Positions 1-9,830 of a DNA stretch of 64,000 nt are shown in pieces; within the stretch, counting starts at the first letter, position 1, and each line of letters starts with the position of its first letter. The DNA comes from Dama dama (lineage: Eukaryota > Chordata > Mammalia > Artiodactyla > Cervidae). The position numbers were made by a program, and so were the translations under genes. A model generated the notes under the pieces. That model saw only the letters and a program-made list of their open reading frames with translations. It searched no databases and was not told where the DNA came from. Location of the stretch: assembly GCF_033118175.1 (NCBI RefSeq), contig NC_083698.1:68107001-68171000 (forward strand). The letters run 5' to 3'.

Positions 1-284
1 GAAAGGCATATCCAACTGGAGAAGAGAGTGGGGCGACCTCATCAGAGAAGACCCTGGTAACAGCTGCAAGTCTTGGGCTTGCTACAGGGGACAAGAGGGA
101 ATTACAGTGTGTTCTTGAATGGACATGAAGTAGCACTGGAGGACACTGTCAGGTTATGAAATAGTAAAGAGTGGGGAGACTGGGGGCAGAAAGGTAGGTG
201 GGGTGAAACAGCTGTCTTAGCAATACAATAATTAGAGAGAAAAAGGCATATTTTTGATAAGTTTTTAAGGAAAAAGTAAGACGG
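1..284 (-). repeat. L2 LINE remnant, antisense, part 1
   Basis: Purine-rich, GGAG/AAGAG-biased sequence of the kind seen when the L2 3' coding half is read in antisense. It resumes after the BovB insertion at 285-722. The match is by general resemblance rather than a long exact motif, so the assignment is tentative. No gene is seen. Confidence 0.35.
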
Positions 285-722
285 TGGTTTTTCCAGTAGT
301 CATGTATGGATGTGAGAGTTGGACCATAAAGAAAGCTGAGCGCCGAAGAATTGATGCTTTTGAACTGCGGTGTTGGAAAAGACTCTTGAGAGTCCCTTGG
401 ACTGCAAGGAGATCCAACCAGTCCGTCCTAAAGAGATCAGTCCTGGGTGTTCATTGGAAGGACTGATGTTAAAGCTGAAACTCCAATCCTTTGGCCACCT
501 GATGCAAAGAGCTGACTCATTTGAAAAGACCCTGATGCTGGGGAAGATGGAAGGCAGGAGGAGAAGGGGACGACAGAGGATGAGATGGTTGGATGGCATC
601 ACTGACTCAATGGACATGGGTTTGGGTAGACTCTGGCAGTTGGTGATGGACAGGGAGGCCTGGCATGCTGTGGTTCACCGGGTCACAAAGACACAACTGA
701 GCGACTGAACTGAACTGAACTG
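285..722 (+). mobile_element. BovB (RTE) LINE, 3' end fragment
   Basis: This is the 3' terminal part of a BovB retrotransposon. The + strand encodes the BovB ORF C-terminus (VVMYGCESWTIKKAE, then after a frame change LDCKEIQP and RRRGRQRMRWLDGITDSMD), downstream of the reverse transcriptase. The frame changes near 450, so it cannot encode a continuous protein. The element ends in repeated TGAAC units (about 704-722), the short-repeat 3' end typical of BovB, instead of poly(A). The flanks AAGACGGTGG (279-288) and AAGATTGTGG (723-732) match at 8 of 10 bases and may be a target duplication. It is a dead, 5'-truncated copy inside an L2 remnant. Confidence 0.93.
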
Positions 723-1420
723 AAGATTGTGGTGGCTGAATACTTATGCAGAAGAGAAGAAAAGAAACAATTAAAGATTAATCTGAGTTTTTGGCCTGGG
801 CATCCACACATTGTCAAAAAATGCAGCAGCTGGAAGAAGAAGCAGTTCTGGAAAATGAAGCAATAAATTACACTTGGATACACTGAGATGGACAGGAGTT
901 GGAGGCAGACAGGCAGGCCTGTACTGGAGGAAGTTGAAATGAAAGGTCAGAGATGCAGTTTTAAGAAGCAACAAAGATATGAGATTGGAAAATAACAATA
1001 GCTGCACATCCCCAAGGAGGGAGTGACAGGGAGTGGATCAGATGGTTAGAGAGGAGACGGTAAGGAGGAGGAAATCAGCCTGACAAGAGAGAAGGACAAG
1101 GAGTAGTAAGAGAGATGGAAGAAAAACAGTGTCACAAAAGTAACTTTGAGGCCAAATTTGCAGGAGTGGGTGGATTGTAGTGTCAAATGCTGCAGGCAGT
1201 TAAGGAAGATGAAGTACTGGAAAGACCCTGTGGTCTGGGAAGAAGGAGGTCATTTTTAACTTCATTGAGAGTTCTGTTTGTGTGTGAAGAAGTTAGTAGT
1301 GGGGTAGGGAAGAAGATTTAAAATGAATCAAATATTGAGGGATAAATCTAAGAATGGGTAGAGAGAGATTTGCAACAAAAGTCAGAGAAGAGGACTAATG
1401 AGAACTAGAAGGGTCAACCT
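723..1420 (-). repeat. L2 LINE remnant, antisense, part 2
   Basis: Two blocks resemble antisense L2. One contains GAGTTTTTGGCCTGGGCA (near 785-802). The other contains TGTCAAATGCTGCAGGCAGT (about 1182-1201), followed by a GATGA-type stretch and GGAGGTCAT. The order of the blocks is as expected for L2 read in reverse. The copy is strongly diverged and no frame is open. With 1-284 it forms one old element split by BovB. Confidence 0.5.
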
Positions 1421-1427
1421 GTAGGAT

Positions 1428-1520
1428 GTGCTCAGTCGTGTCCAACTCTGCGATCTCACGGCTGTGTCCGCCAGGCTCCTCTGTCCATGTGATTTCCCAG
1501 GCAAGAATACTGGAATGGAG
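1428..1520 (-). mobile_element. Bov-tA SINE fragment, reverse orientation
   Basis: The diagnostic reverse-strand words GTGCTCAGTCGTGTCCAACTC, CAGGCTCCTCTGTCCATG and GGCAAGAATACTGGA are present. Only the distal part of the SINE remains; the tRNA-related head is missing. Confidence 0.85.
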
Positions 1521-2150
1521 GATAATTATTTGGAGGATAATCTGCTTCACTCAAACTCTACATACTTAAATGCCAATCACATCTAAAAAACACCTTCACA
1601 GCAATATCTAGGCTGACACATAAACTTAACCATCACATTCGCTAATAGCGAATTAGCTCCCCATACTTGTGTCCAGGGGCTATATTCTTCCTTTTTTTTT
1701 TTTTATCATCAAGAAGGAGATTATCTCTGTCCCAGTTTTATACGAAAGACTCTTGAATTTCACTTAGACTGGTTTAGGTCATGTACCAATATCTGAACTA
1801 ATCACGGTTAAAAGTGATGACTGACTTAAGACAGTCAAGGCTCATTTCTGCTGGAGGTGCAGTGAGTTAACGAAGCACTTGGACTACATAAAGAAAGGAT
1901 AGGTAACTAAATGGAAAAAAGCTTTACTGATTGAAGAGGGGAAGGGAGAAGGATGTTGGATAAACAACCCCAAGTATCCACTATAATGACCAAACACAAA
2001 GGAGATGGATACATCCATCATAATGCTAACTTGAATCACTTTTCATGTCAGCTCATCAGTATGTTTTATGCTCAGAAAAGAGATTCACAGGAAGTCAAAC
2101 TGTGATCAGATCAGAAAGTTGCTTGGTGAGCATGGAATCCAATTTAATCT
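1521..2150. other. no gene seen; T14 run
   Basis: AT-rich DNA with a T run at about 1691-1704. The palindromic word GCTAATAGCGAATTAGC (1641-1657) is the only local structure seen. No recognised repeat or coding potential. Confidence 0.5.
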
Positions 2151-2154
2151 AATT

Positions 2155-2265
2155 CACTTCAAACAAATATTTACTGAATGTCTACTAGGCAGGATGAGAT
2201 TAACAGCTGGTGTCATCAAGTTACTACTGGGCTATGCCTCTAAGTCTGGACACTGGGGCTAAAGA
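2155..2265 (-). repeat. L2 3' end relic, antisense
   Basis: AAACAAATATTTACTGAATG followed by TCTACTAGGCAGGA resembles the reverse complement of the L2 3' terminus (the TGAATGAAT-type end). It is short and diverged. The 296 bp that follow, up to 2561, show nothing recognisable. Confidence 0.45.
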
Positions 2266-2827
2266 CACACTACCAAATGCTCACTCTTTTTGAGTCTATG
2301 TTTTAGCCCCCCACTGACATGTCCTGGTAGTAATGTGGTCCTTCAGACTGAATGTAATACTGTTGACCAGATTTCAACTTTAGCATACTGCAGTCACCTT
2401 GCTTGATTAAGATTTAAAGGACTCCTCAGTTATCCCTCACACATTTCAAAACCTTAACATCAAGTTGTAGGTGTACTTTGTGGTCCAAAAGAAAGTCCTC
2501 CCTGTGATTGTTTTAACCACTAAACTCCCAGCCCATCTCTATGCATGGCATCCAGAGTCATCCTTTTTTAAATAGAATTTGTACAGAGTAGTTTTAGGTT
2601 CACAGCAAAATTGAGTAGAAAGAACAGAGATTTCCCATATGGCCCCTGACTCCATACATGTGTATCCTCCCCCATTATCAACACTCTCTACCAGAATAGT
2701 ATGTCGGTTACAACTGATGAACCTACATTGACACATCATTATCACTTAAAAGTCCATAGCATACACTCTTGGTGTTGTACAGTCTATGGGTTTGGACAAA
2801 TGTATAATGACATGTATTCACCATAAT

Positions 2828-3266
2828 GGGCTTCCCTGGTGACTCAATGGTAAAGAACTCACTGGCCAGTGTAGGAGATGTGGGTTTGATTCCTGGGTCA
2901 GAAAGATCTCCTGGAGAAGGAATGGCAACCCACGCTAGTATTCTTGCCTGGAGAATCCCATGGACCGAGGAGCCCCGTGGGCTACAGCCTGCTGCTGCAG
3001 CTGCTTAGTCACGTCAGTCGTGTCCAACTCTGTGCGATCCTGTGGACTGCAGCCTGCCAGGATCCTCTTCCCATGGGATTCTCCAAACAAGAGTACTAGA
3101 GTGGGTGCCCTGCTCCAGGGGATCTTCCCGATCCAGGGATTGAACCAGGGTCTCCTGCACTGCAGGCAGATTCTTTACCACTGAGTGACCAGGGAAGCCT
3201 CGGGCTATAGCCTATGAGGTCCCAAAAGACTCAGACATGACTTCTCGAGTAAACAACAACAGTAAC
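2828..3266 (+). mobile_element. Bov-tA SINE, forward, split by a second SINE
   Basis: It starts with GGGCTTCCCTGGTGACTCA, includes GGAGAAGGAATGGCAACCCA and GAGAATCCCATGGACCGAGG, and after the inner SINE resumes with GGTCCCAAAAGACTCAGACATG. It is bounded by a perfect 12-bp duplication, ATTCACCATAAT, at 2816-2827 and 3267-3278. The tail is AACAACAACAGTAAC-like. It landed in the 3' UTR of the L1M. Confidence 0.93.
2991..3201 (-). mobile_element. Bov-tA SINE nested inside another Bov-tA
   Basis: A reverse-oriented Bov-tA running from the GCTGCTGCAGCTGCTTAGTC tail side to CCAGGGAAGCC. It is flanked by GGGCTACAGCCT (2979-2990) and GGGCTATAGCCT (3202-3213), a 12-bp duplication with one mismatch taken from the host SINE. 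It is therefore younger than the outer SINE. Confidence 0.93.
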
Positions 3267-3490
3267 ATTCACCATAATAGTAGCATACGAAGTAGATTCT
3301 TTTCTGCCCCAGAAAGCCTCAGCTCTCCACCTTTTTATCCATCTCCCTAACCCCAATGCATGTCAATTACTAACCTTGTTACTGTCTCCATAGTTTCGCC
3401 TTTTTCAGAATGTCATATAATTGTATCTGATGTCATATAGCCTTTTCAGATAGGCTTCTTTGACTTAGTAATGTGAAAGTTTCCTCCACA

Positions 3491-4966
3491 TTGTTGTAAT
3501 TGGAGGATAATTGCAATATTATGTCAATTTCTGCCATATATCAATGTGAATTATCCATAGGCATACGTATGTCCCCTACCTCTTGAACCTCCCTCCCATC
3601 TCCCACGCCAGCCCACCCTTCTAGGTTGTCATATAGCACCAGGTCTGAAGTCCCTGTGTCTTATGGGAAACTCCTATTGGCTATCTACTTTACACATGGT
3701 AATGTATATGTTTCAATGGTACGGTCTCAATTCATCTCACTCTCTCCATCACCCATCGGGTCCACAAGTCTGTTCTCTATGTCTGCGTCTCCACTGCTGC
3801 CCTGCAAATAGGTTTTCTAGTAGCATCTTTCTAGATTCCATATATATATATGCATTAATTACAATATTGTTTTTCTCTTTCTGACTTATTTCACTCTGTA
3901 TAATAGGCTCTAGTTTCATTCACCTCATTAGAACGGACTCAGATGTGTTCATTTTAATGGCAGGAATAATATTCCTTTGTACATATGTACCACTTCTGTC
4001 GATGGACATCTAGGTTGCATCCATGTCCTAGCTGCTATAAATAGTGCTGCAGTAAACAGTGTGGTACATGTGTCTTTTTCAATTATGGATTCCTCAGGGT
4101 ATATACCCAGTAATGGGATTGTTTGGTCATATTGTAGTTTTTGTAGTTTTATTTTACAATAAAATTGTAGCTTTATTCCTAGTATTTTAAGGAGTCCGCA
4201 CACTGTTTTCTATAGTGGTTGTATCAATTTAGTCATCAAGACAGTATGGTACTGGCAAAAAGAGATAAATTCACACACCTATGGGAACCTTGTCTTTGAT
4301 AAAGGAGACAAGAATATACAATGGAGAAAAGACAGTCTTCAATTAGTGATGCTGGAAAAACTGGACAGCTACATGTAAAAGAATGAAACTACAACACCTC
4401 CAAACACCACACACAAAAATAAACTCAAAATAGATTAAAAACTGAAATGCAAGACTAGAAACTATGAAGTTCCTATAAGAAAACATAGACAGTACACTTT
4501 TGACACAAATCACAGCAGGATCCTCGATGGCCCACCTCCTAGAATAATGAAAATAAAAACAAAAATAAGCAAGTAGGACCTAATTAAACTTAAAAGTTTT
4601 TGCACAGTAAAGGAAACTATAAACAAAGTGAAAAGACAACCCTCAGAATAGAAGAAAATAATAGCAAATGAAACAACTGACAGTGGATTAATCTCCAAAA
4701 TATACAAGCAGCTCATGCAGCTCAATACCACAAAAACAAACAACTCAATTAAAAAGTCGGCAGAAGACCTAAGCAGACATTTCTCCAAAGAAGACATACA
4801 GATGGCTAATAAACACATGAAAAGATGCTCACCATCACTTATTATTAGAGAAATGCAAATCAAAACCACAATGAGGTGTCAAAGGTCAGAATGGCCATTA
4901 CTAAAAAAATCTACAAATAATAAATGCTAAAAAGAGTGTGGAGTAAAGGGAACCCTCCTTCACATT
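3491..4966 (-). mobile_element. L1 LINE with 5' inversion, inserted in L1M
   Basis: A ruminant L1 3' end lies in reverse (about 3491-4215). Its minus strand encodes ORF2 C-terminal residues (TIPLLGIYPEES, FIAARTWMQPRCPS) and runs through the 3' UTR to the left edge. The neighbouring 4228-4966 is in the opposite orientation and encodes slightly more upstream ORF2 (IKTVWYWQ-like, FSKEDIQMANKHMKRCSPSL). About 30 bp of consensus are missing at the junction. This is the arrangement made by twin priming. The flanks TCCTCCACATT (3482-3492) and CTCCTTCACATT (4955-4966) look like a worn duplication. Both coding parts are broken. Confidence 0.85.
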
Positions 4967-5399
4967 TTCCCATGGCTTGATAGCTTGCTGCTTTTCAGTG
5001 CTGAATAATATTCCATTGTCTGGATGTACTACAGTTTATTTATCCATTCTCCTTTGGAAGAAACTTTGGTTGCTTTTAGGTTTGGCAATTATGAACAAGG
5101 CACCATAAATATCCATGTTCATGTTTATGGGTGAACATAAATTTATAGCTCCTTTGGACAAATACCAAGAAAAGCTATTGCTGTATCATACTGTAAGAGT
5201 ACGTTTAGTTTTGTAAGAAACTGCCAAAACGTCTTTTAAAGTGGTTGTACCATTTTGCATTCCCACCAGCAAGGAATGAAAGTTCCTATTGCTCCGTATC
5301 CCTGCCAGCATTTCGTGTCACTTGTTGATCTTCACCATATAATAGATGCATGGTGGTATCTCATTGCTATTTTAATTTGCACTACCCTGATGACATATA

Positions 5400-6115
5400 A
5401 TGTAGAGCCAGAGTGATTCTTTGAAAACAAAATAGATCCTGTCATTCTTCTCTGAAAGGCTTTCAATTATTTCATATTACCCTTGACATAAAATTCAAAC
5501 ATTTGTATATGACTTTGAGGCCCTTCATTTTCGTTTACTTGCTCCTGGCAGCCTGAGCACCCACCTCAATCTTGTGTTGCTCTCTCATCTCTCAGCCTTT
5601 GCACGTGCTCTTTCCTCTGCCAAGAGCACTTTCTCTTCTACAATGGTTTAATTCCTACTCATCCTTTGGGAACTGAGTAGGACTTCCCTCAGAGCTCAGT
5701 TGGTAAAGAATCTGCCTGCATTGCAGGATACCTGGGTTTGATTCCTGGGTTGAGAAGATCCTCTGGAGAAGGAAATGGCAACCCACTCCAGTATTCTCAC
5801 CTGGAGAATCCCATGGGCAGAGGAGCCTGGCAGGCTACAATCCATGGGATTGCAAGACTTGGACATGACTTAGCGACTAAAGCACCACCACCATCCTTCA
5901 GGTGTCACTTCCTCCAGGAAACCTCCTTCACCTCCCTATCTTCTCTGGTTTGCTCCTTCTATGTTTTACCCACGCCCCAAACATGTTCTATCCCAGCAAA
6001 CAGCACTTGTTCTATGGTTTGAGTTCCCTTCTAGACTATAAGCTTCTTCAAGGAAGGATATATCTGTATTTCTCACATTTATTCCCAGCTATCTGTTAAC
6101 AGTGATGAAGCTGAG
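5400..6115 (+). mobile_element. L2 LINE, sense, 3' part
   Basis: It begins at GAGCCAGAGTGATTCTTTGA, continues through a degenerate L2 ORF C-terminus (CTCAGCCTTTGCACGTGCTC, then TGTCACTTCCTCCAGGAAAC after the SINE) and ends in the L2 3' UTR (TCTAGACTATAAGCTTCTTC). The order agrees with L2. The Bov-tA at 5681-5894 splits it. It is an ancient relic with no open frame. Confidence 0.8.
5681..5894 (+). mobile_element. Bov-tA SINE, forward
   Basis: Shows CTCAGTTGGTAAAGAATCTGCC, GGAAATGGCAACCCACTCCA and GAGAATCCCATGGGCAGAGG, ending in ACCACCACCAT. It is inserted in L2; no clear duplication is seen. Confidence 0.93.
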
Positions 6116-6154
6116 TGAGTGAATCAAGAGATGAGCTACTAATCAGAACTGATA

Positions 6155-6260
6155 TATTTATATATTTATTAAGTGCCTATTCTGGACAAAGCATTGTTCT
6201 AGGCCACTGGGGATATGGAAGCACTGGATTAGCTCTTTGGGTAAACTAGTTCACGAAATG
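6155..6260 (-). repeat. L2 3' end relic, antisense
   Basis: TTTATTAAGTGCCTATTCTG and TTGTTCTAGGCCACTGGGG follow the pattern of the reversed L2 3' terminus. It faces the sense L2 that ends just upstream, so the two are separate insertions. Confidence 0.55.
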
Positions 6261-6327
6261 GGATGTCAAAAACATATAATTCACAAAGAAGAGAGCCTAT
6301 TGTAAACACTGAGTGTATCATGTAGAT

Positions 6328-6497
6328 CAGGATTTCTCAGCCTTAGCATCGTTGACATTTTGGACTGGAGAATTCTTTGCAGAGGAGTCTTGTCTTGTGC
6401 ATTGTTAAGAAATTCAGCAGCAGCCTGGGTCTGTTAGTCTTCACATACTGCCAAACATCGCCAGGGCAACAACATCCCCCCTGGTGGAGAACCACTG
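6328..6497 (+). mobile_element. MER20-like hAT-Charlie DNA transposon
   Basis: Non-autonomous DNA transposon. It starts CAGGATTTCTCAGCCTTAGC, contains GTTGACATTTTGGACTGGA and ATTCTTTGCAGAGGAG, and ends GGTGGAGAACCACTG, which is the complementary terminal inverted repeat. The flanking 8-mers ATGTAGAT (6320-6327) and ATGTTGAC (6498-6505) match at 6 of 8 bases, as expected for an aged 8-bp hAT duplication. It is slightly shorter than the roughly 220-bp consensus. Confidence 0.85.
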
Positions 6498-6689
6498 ATG
6501 TTGACAATAATGGATTATGGTCTGGAGACTTCAGAGTTGGGCAGAAGCTTGTTACTCACAAAATGCAAGGTTGGATTCTATCGGTTGGTTCGTGTGGTGA
6601 AAAAGGTATAAGAGAAGCAAACAAATCTGAAGCCTGAAAGACTAAAGAATGAAATCAGTGGATAATGTGGAAGGAGTGAGTTCAAGAGG

Positions 6690-6905
6690 AATGAAATAAA
6701 CCAATGTTCAAATCCACTGTGGCTGCTCAGTGGTGGTACCATCTTGAGCAAGTCACTTAATTGACTAAATCTCTATTTTACCATCTATCAAAGTGGGATA
6801 GTAATCATATCTACGTTACAGGGGTGGATATGATTAGGTGAGGTAGTGTATTAAAGGCTTCTTACAGTTCTGGGATCAGAGCAAGTACAATGAATGTTAG
6901 CTACA
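6690..6905 (+). repeat. MIR SINE, sense
   Basis: Core-SINE words are present: TTGAGCAAGTCACTTAATTG, CTATTTTACCATCTATCAAA and AGTGGGATAGTAATCATATC, ending near ACAATGAATGTTAGC. It is an ancient tRNA-derived SINE. Confidence 0.8.
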
Positions 6906-8834
6906 GTTATTGGGCTTTGAAAAAATGATGGGAGACAGAATCAAATATGGAAATTTCAAAGTTCTAATTAAAAATTGGAATGCTTAGGTTAAAAAATGAA
7001 ATCAATTCAGTCTAAACAAATCTAAATAAGTTTAACACAGCTTAGTCAATTATCAGAGGGAAAATATACTGGCATAAAAATCAACTAGCTATAAAAACTG
7101 ATGTGTGAGAAAAGGGTTGCCAAAATGAATGATGCATTGAATACTTGACTTCTCCTTTCCCAGTTCTGATCTAGAGTTTAGATCTGTAGGTTCCAGACAT
7201 TCCAGGAAGCATGCTATTTGGACTTGCTTTTGTTTTCAAGGTAGTTCAACACCTGGTAAATTTCTTAGGATCACTGAAGCCAATTAGAAAAAGGTTGTGT
7301 AATGATGCTTCTGGGGATGCCAGTCTTCTGAGTTCTGAGATGGTGTGCTGGTATCTGAGCATCACTGAGCCTCCCCCGGCCCTTAGCACACATACCTCCT
7401 TACATGAAGTAGTGCTGTAAATGTGGAATTGAATTCAACTTCCTTAATGAACTTCAAACAAGACTTCAGGTGACTGCAGGTGACTGAATTAGACCAAACT
7501 AGTTCTTCCAACCTCCGGTGGCTCATCACCAATAAGAGAACACGTTACACATCTGCTCTGAAAAAAAAAAAGAAAAAGCCTCCTGGCTTAGACGTGAGTC
7601 AGGTTTTGTGCTTCAGTAACAAGTTAAGAATCCATCTCCCAATAGTCCCATGATTCATTTGCTCCATAGTTTTTGCTAAATTAATTTTGCAGTTGTGATT
7701 TGCATTGTTGCTGGCTATTTCAAGTTAGAACAAAGAATGCCACTATCCGATTAACTACATACAGGATGGCAAAAACCTACATACAGGATGGCAAAAGACA
7801 AAACTTAAACTCTTGAGAGATGGACTGTGTTTTTAGGATTTGTTTTAAAGAATTATTGAAATCCTCTCCTCTATAAGGAAGCCAAAAATACCAAGCTGAG
7901 ATTTTTATCACAGCATTTTTTGAATCAACTCAAACTCTGTCGATGAGTCAGAAAGTTCCTATTATGGGCTTCATAAAAATTCAATGCAGTCAAGTAAACA
8001 ATGAGGTTTTTTTTTTATGAAAAGCAAATAAATAAATTTTGATGGACTGCTAATTGCCTTGTAGAGGTTGGATAATTTCCTGTTTTAGGATTTCCTAAGG
8101 GTGTTTTATCTTGAAGAATGTTATTTTTGAGCAGAGTAAATCCATCATATTTTTGAAATTCATAGCTGGAGAGAGAGAGAGGTTTTCAGAGATTTCTAAT
8201 TATGGCACTTGGAATATAGTCATGATAGAACTACTGTGTAATTTTTTTCTCAGGGTTCACCCACCTTGGCTTTTCCTCCCAGCATAGACTTTGACTTTTC
8301 CAGTAGCCAAAAAGAACTTTAGAGGCAGAAGTCAACAGCCACTGGTCTTTTTTCTTTTTTAGTGAAAAACCCTTGAGTCATTTCATAAGTAGCCTGTCTC
8401 TCATTAGGAACGTTGATTCCTTCCACTAACAGTGCTCAGCTCTGCTCATTTCTGTTCCATCTGCTTCCCAACAATGACAGACGAGATAGTTTGTCTTTTC
8501 AGCGTGCTGATGACAGAGACAGGTGACAGTGGACACTGGCCTCAGGATGCTTTGTCCCTGAGATTTTGAAATTGTTAAGCTCTGATTTGGTCCAGAGGGA
8601 AACAAAATCTGTAGAGGTTGCTCTGGACTAAGATGAAAGGTTTTTAGCTTCTGCTGGTGCTGTCTTGGAGGAAGTCACTCATTTGGGTGGGAGGCTGCTA
8701 GGAAAGAGAATTGGAAGCTAGAAGTGAAAAAGTATTTAATAAAAATGGTTTCGTTCAAAACAGAACATTCTGACAGGACACAAGATATAGAGAACTCAGT
8801 TTCTGATAAGCATGTCTCCAGGAGATAAACAGAT
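6906..8834. other. unique AT-rich DNA, no gene seen
   Basis: No recognised repeat family and no convincing coding frame. It holds A-rich runs (about 7560-7577), a 20-bp direct repeat of the GACTGCAGGTGACTG type near 7468-7484, a 22-bp tandem duplication listed separately, and a short GAGA run near 8167-8180. Confidence 0.5.
7755..7798. repeat. 22-bp tandem duplication
   Basis: Two adjacent units, 7755-7776 and 7777-7798, begin CTACATACAGGATGGC and differ only at the last base. There is no transposon signature; replication slippage is the simplest origin. Confidence 0.9.
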
Positions 8835-8898
8835 CCAGACACACAGGAGGCAGTCAGTAAATATTTGTTGAATGAATAAATAAATGAATGAATAGCTG
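8835..8898 (+). repeat. L2/MIR-type 3' terminus
   Basis: CAGTCAGTAAATATTTGTTG followed by (AATGAATA)n-like repeats is the common 3' end of L2 and related elements. No body is recognisable upstream. Confidence 0.5.
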
Positions 8899-9784
8899 AA
8901 CTGGACTGAGGCAAAATTCATCCAGCTCAGCTATTCTTAACTGTAAAGTCAGGACGCACCATTATGCTACAACAAGTTTTGAAATATATAGCAAGTAATT
9001 GACTAATAATTGTAAAATATGTGAGCTCTGAATTAATTTTTCTTTCTTTAAAAAATATATAAATGGAGTTGATTTAAGCTTATGTCTATAATGATGTTGC
9101 TCCATTCTTTTCCATTCTAATATGCTTTTGATATTTAATGATATGCTGTTATAGTTGTTCTTACAAATGACTGTGGAATTCTGATCATAGCTACTTACAC
9201 TTATTTTTTAATTTTACCCATGAATAAATTTTCAACAAGCAAGAAAGCAAGGGTAGATGAAGGGCATACATAAAGTACATCTATATCTGCATTGCAGGAG
9301 AGCAAAAATGATGCTGTGAACATACCTATTACTGACACAAGAGTTATGGTCCCTGAAACAGAAGTAGAGCAGTGATTCAAGTAGAATTTACAAAAACATT
9401 ATTCATATTAATAACATTAAATTGTATTTTTATTTTCTATTTTAATAATGTCTTTATATTTATTCTTTAATGATATTCATTGATTTTATTAACTTGGAAG
9501 GGGAAGTCTAGAGAAAAACAGGTCTTTAAAAATGTTTAATTAAACAGTTAGATTAATTGTATTTATTATTGAAAGTCTTTAAATGACAGATTTCATTACT
9601 CACATATAAGTACCTAATAGATGCCATGAGAAAAATAAGTGTGTGGAACAGTTTATTTCACTCTAAAATTAAGGGGGGTGGTGTCAAAAAATGAGGATAA
9701 CATAAAATGCTATGCTTTATATGTATCATATTATATCTGCCAGAATGAAAAAAATAAGGTTAAGGGTTTCTGAGAGGCAATAAA
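8899..9784. other. very AT-rich unique DNA
   Basis: No recognised repeat and no gene. Strong A+T bias with TTTATTTTAATAATG-like runs around 9400-9500. Confidence 0.5.
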
Positions 9785-9830
9785 GTCTAGTAGTTAAGAG
9801 CACAGGTTTTGGTGCAAGACTGCATGGGTT
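9785..9830 (+). repeat. MIR SINE, first third
   Basis: TCTAGTAGTTAAGAGCACAG and TGGTGCAAGACTGCATGGGTT match the 5' end of MIR. The element continues at 12317-12437 and ends at 16444-16490; two L1 insertions separate the parts. The last 14 bases (9817-9830) are the left copy of the L1M target duplication. Confidence 0.85.

Larger units (their letters stand above)
2562..5399 (-). mobile_element. old L1M LINE, antisense, three times invaded
   Basis: Read on the minus strand this is the distal ORF2 and 3' UTR of an ancient mammalian L1. Surviving pieces are 2562-2827, 3267-3490 and 4967-5399. Recognisable words are TTTTAGGTTCACAGCAAAATTG (start at 2590), TTGTACAGTCTATGGGTTTG (about 2775) and CTGAATAATATTCCATTGTCTGG (about 5001). 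The gaps are filled by a Bov-tA SINE, itself hit by another Bov-tA, and by a younger inverted L1. The pieces are collinear in consensus order, so this is one element split by later insertions. It has no usable reading frame. Confidence 0.85.
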
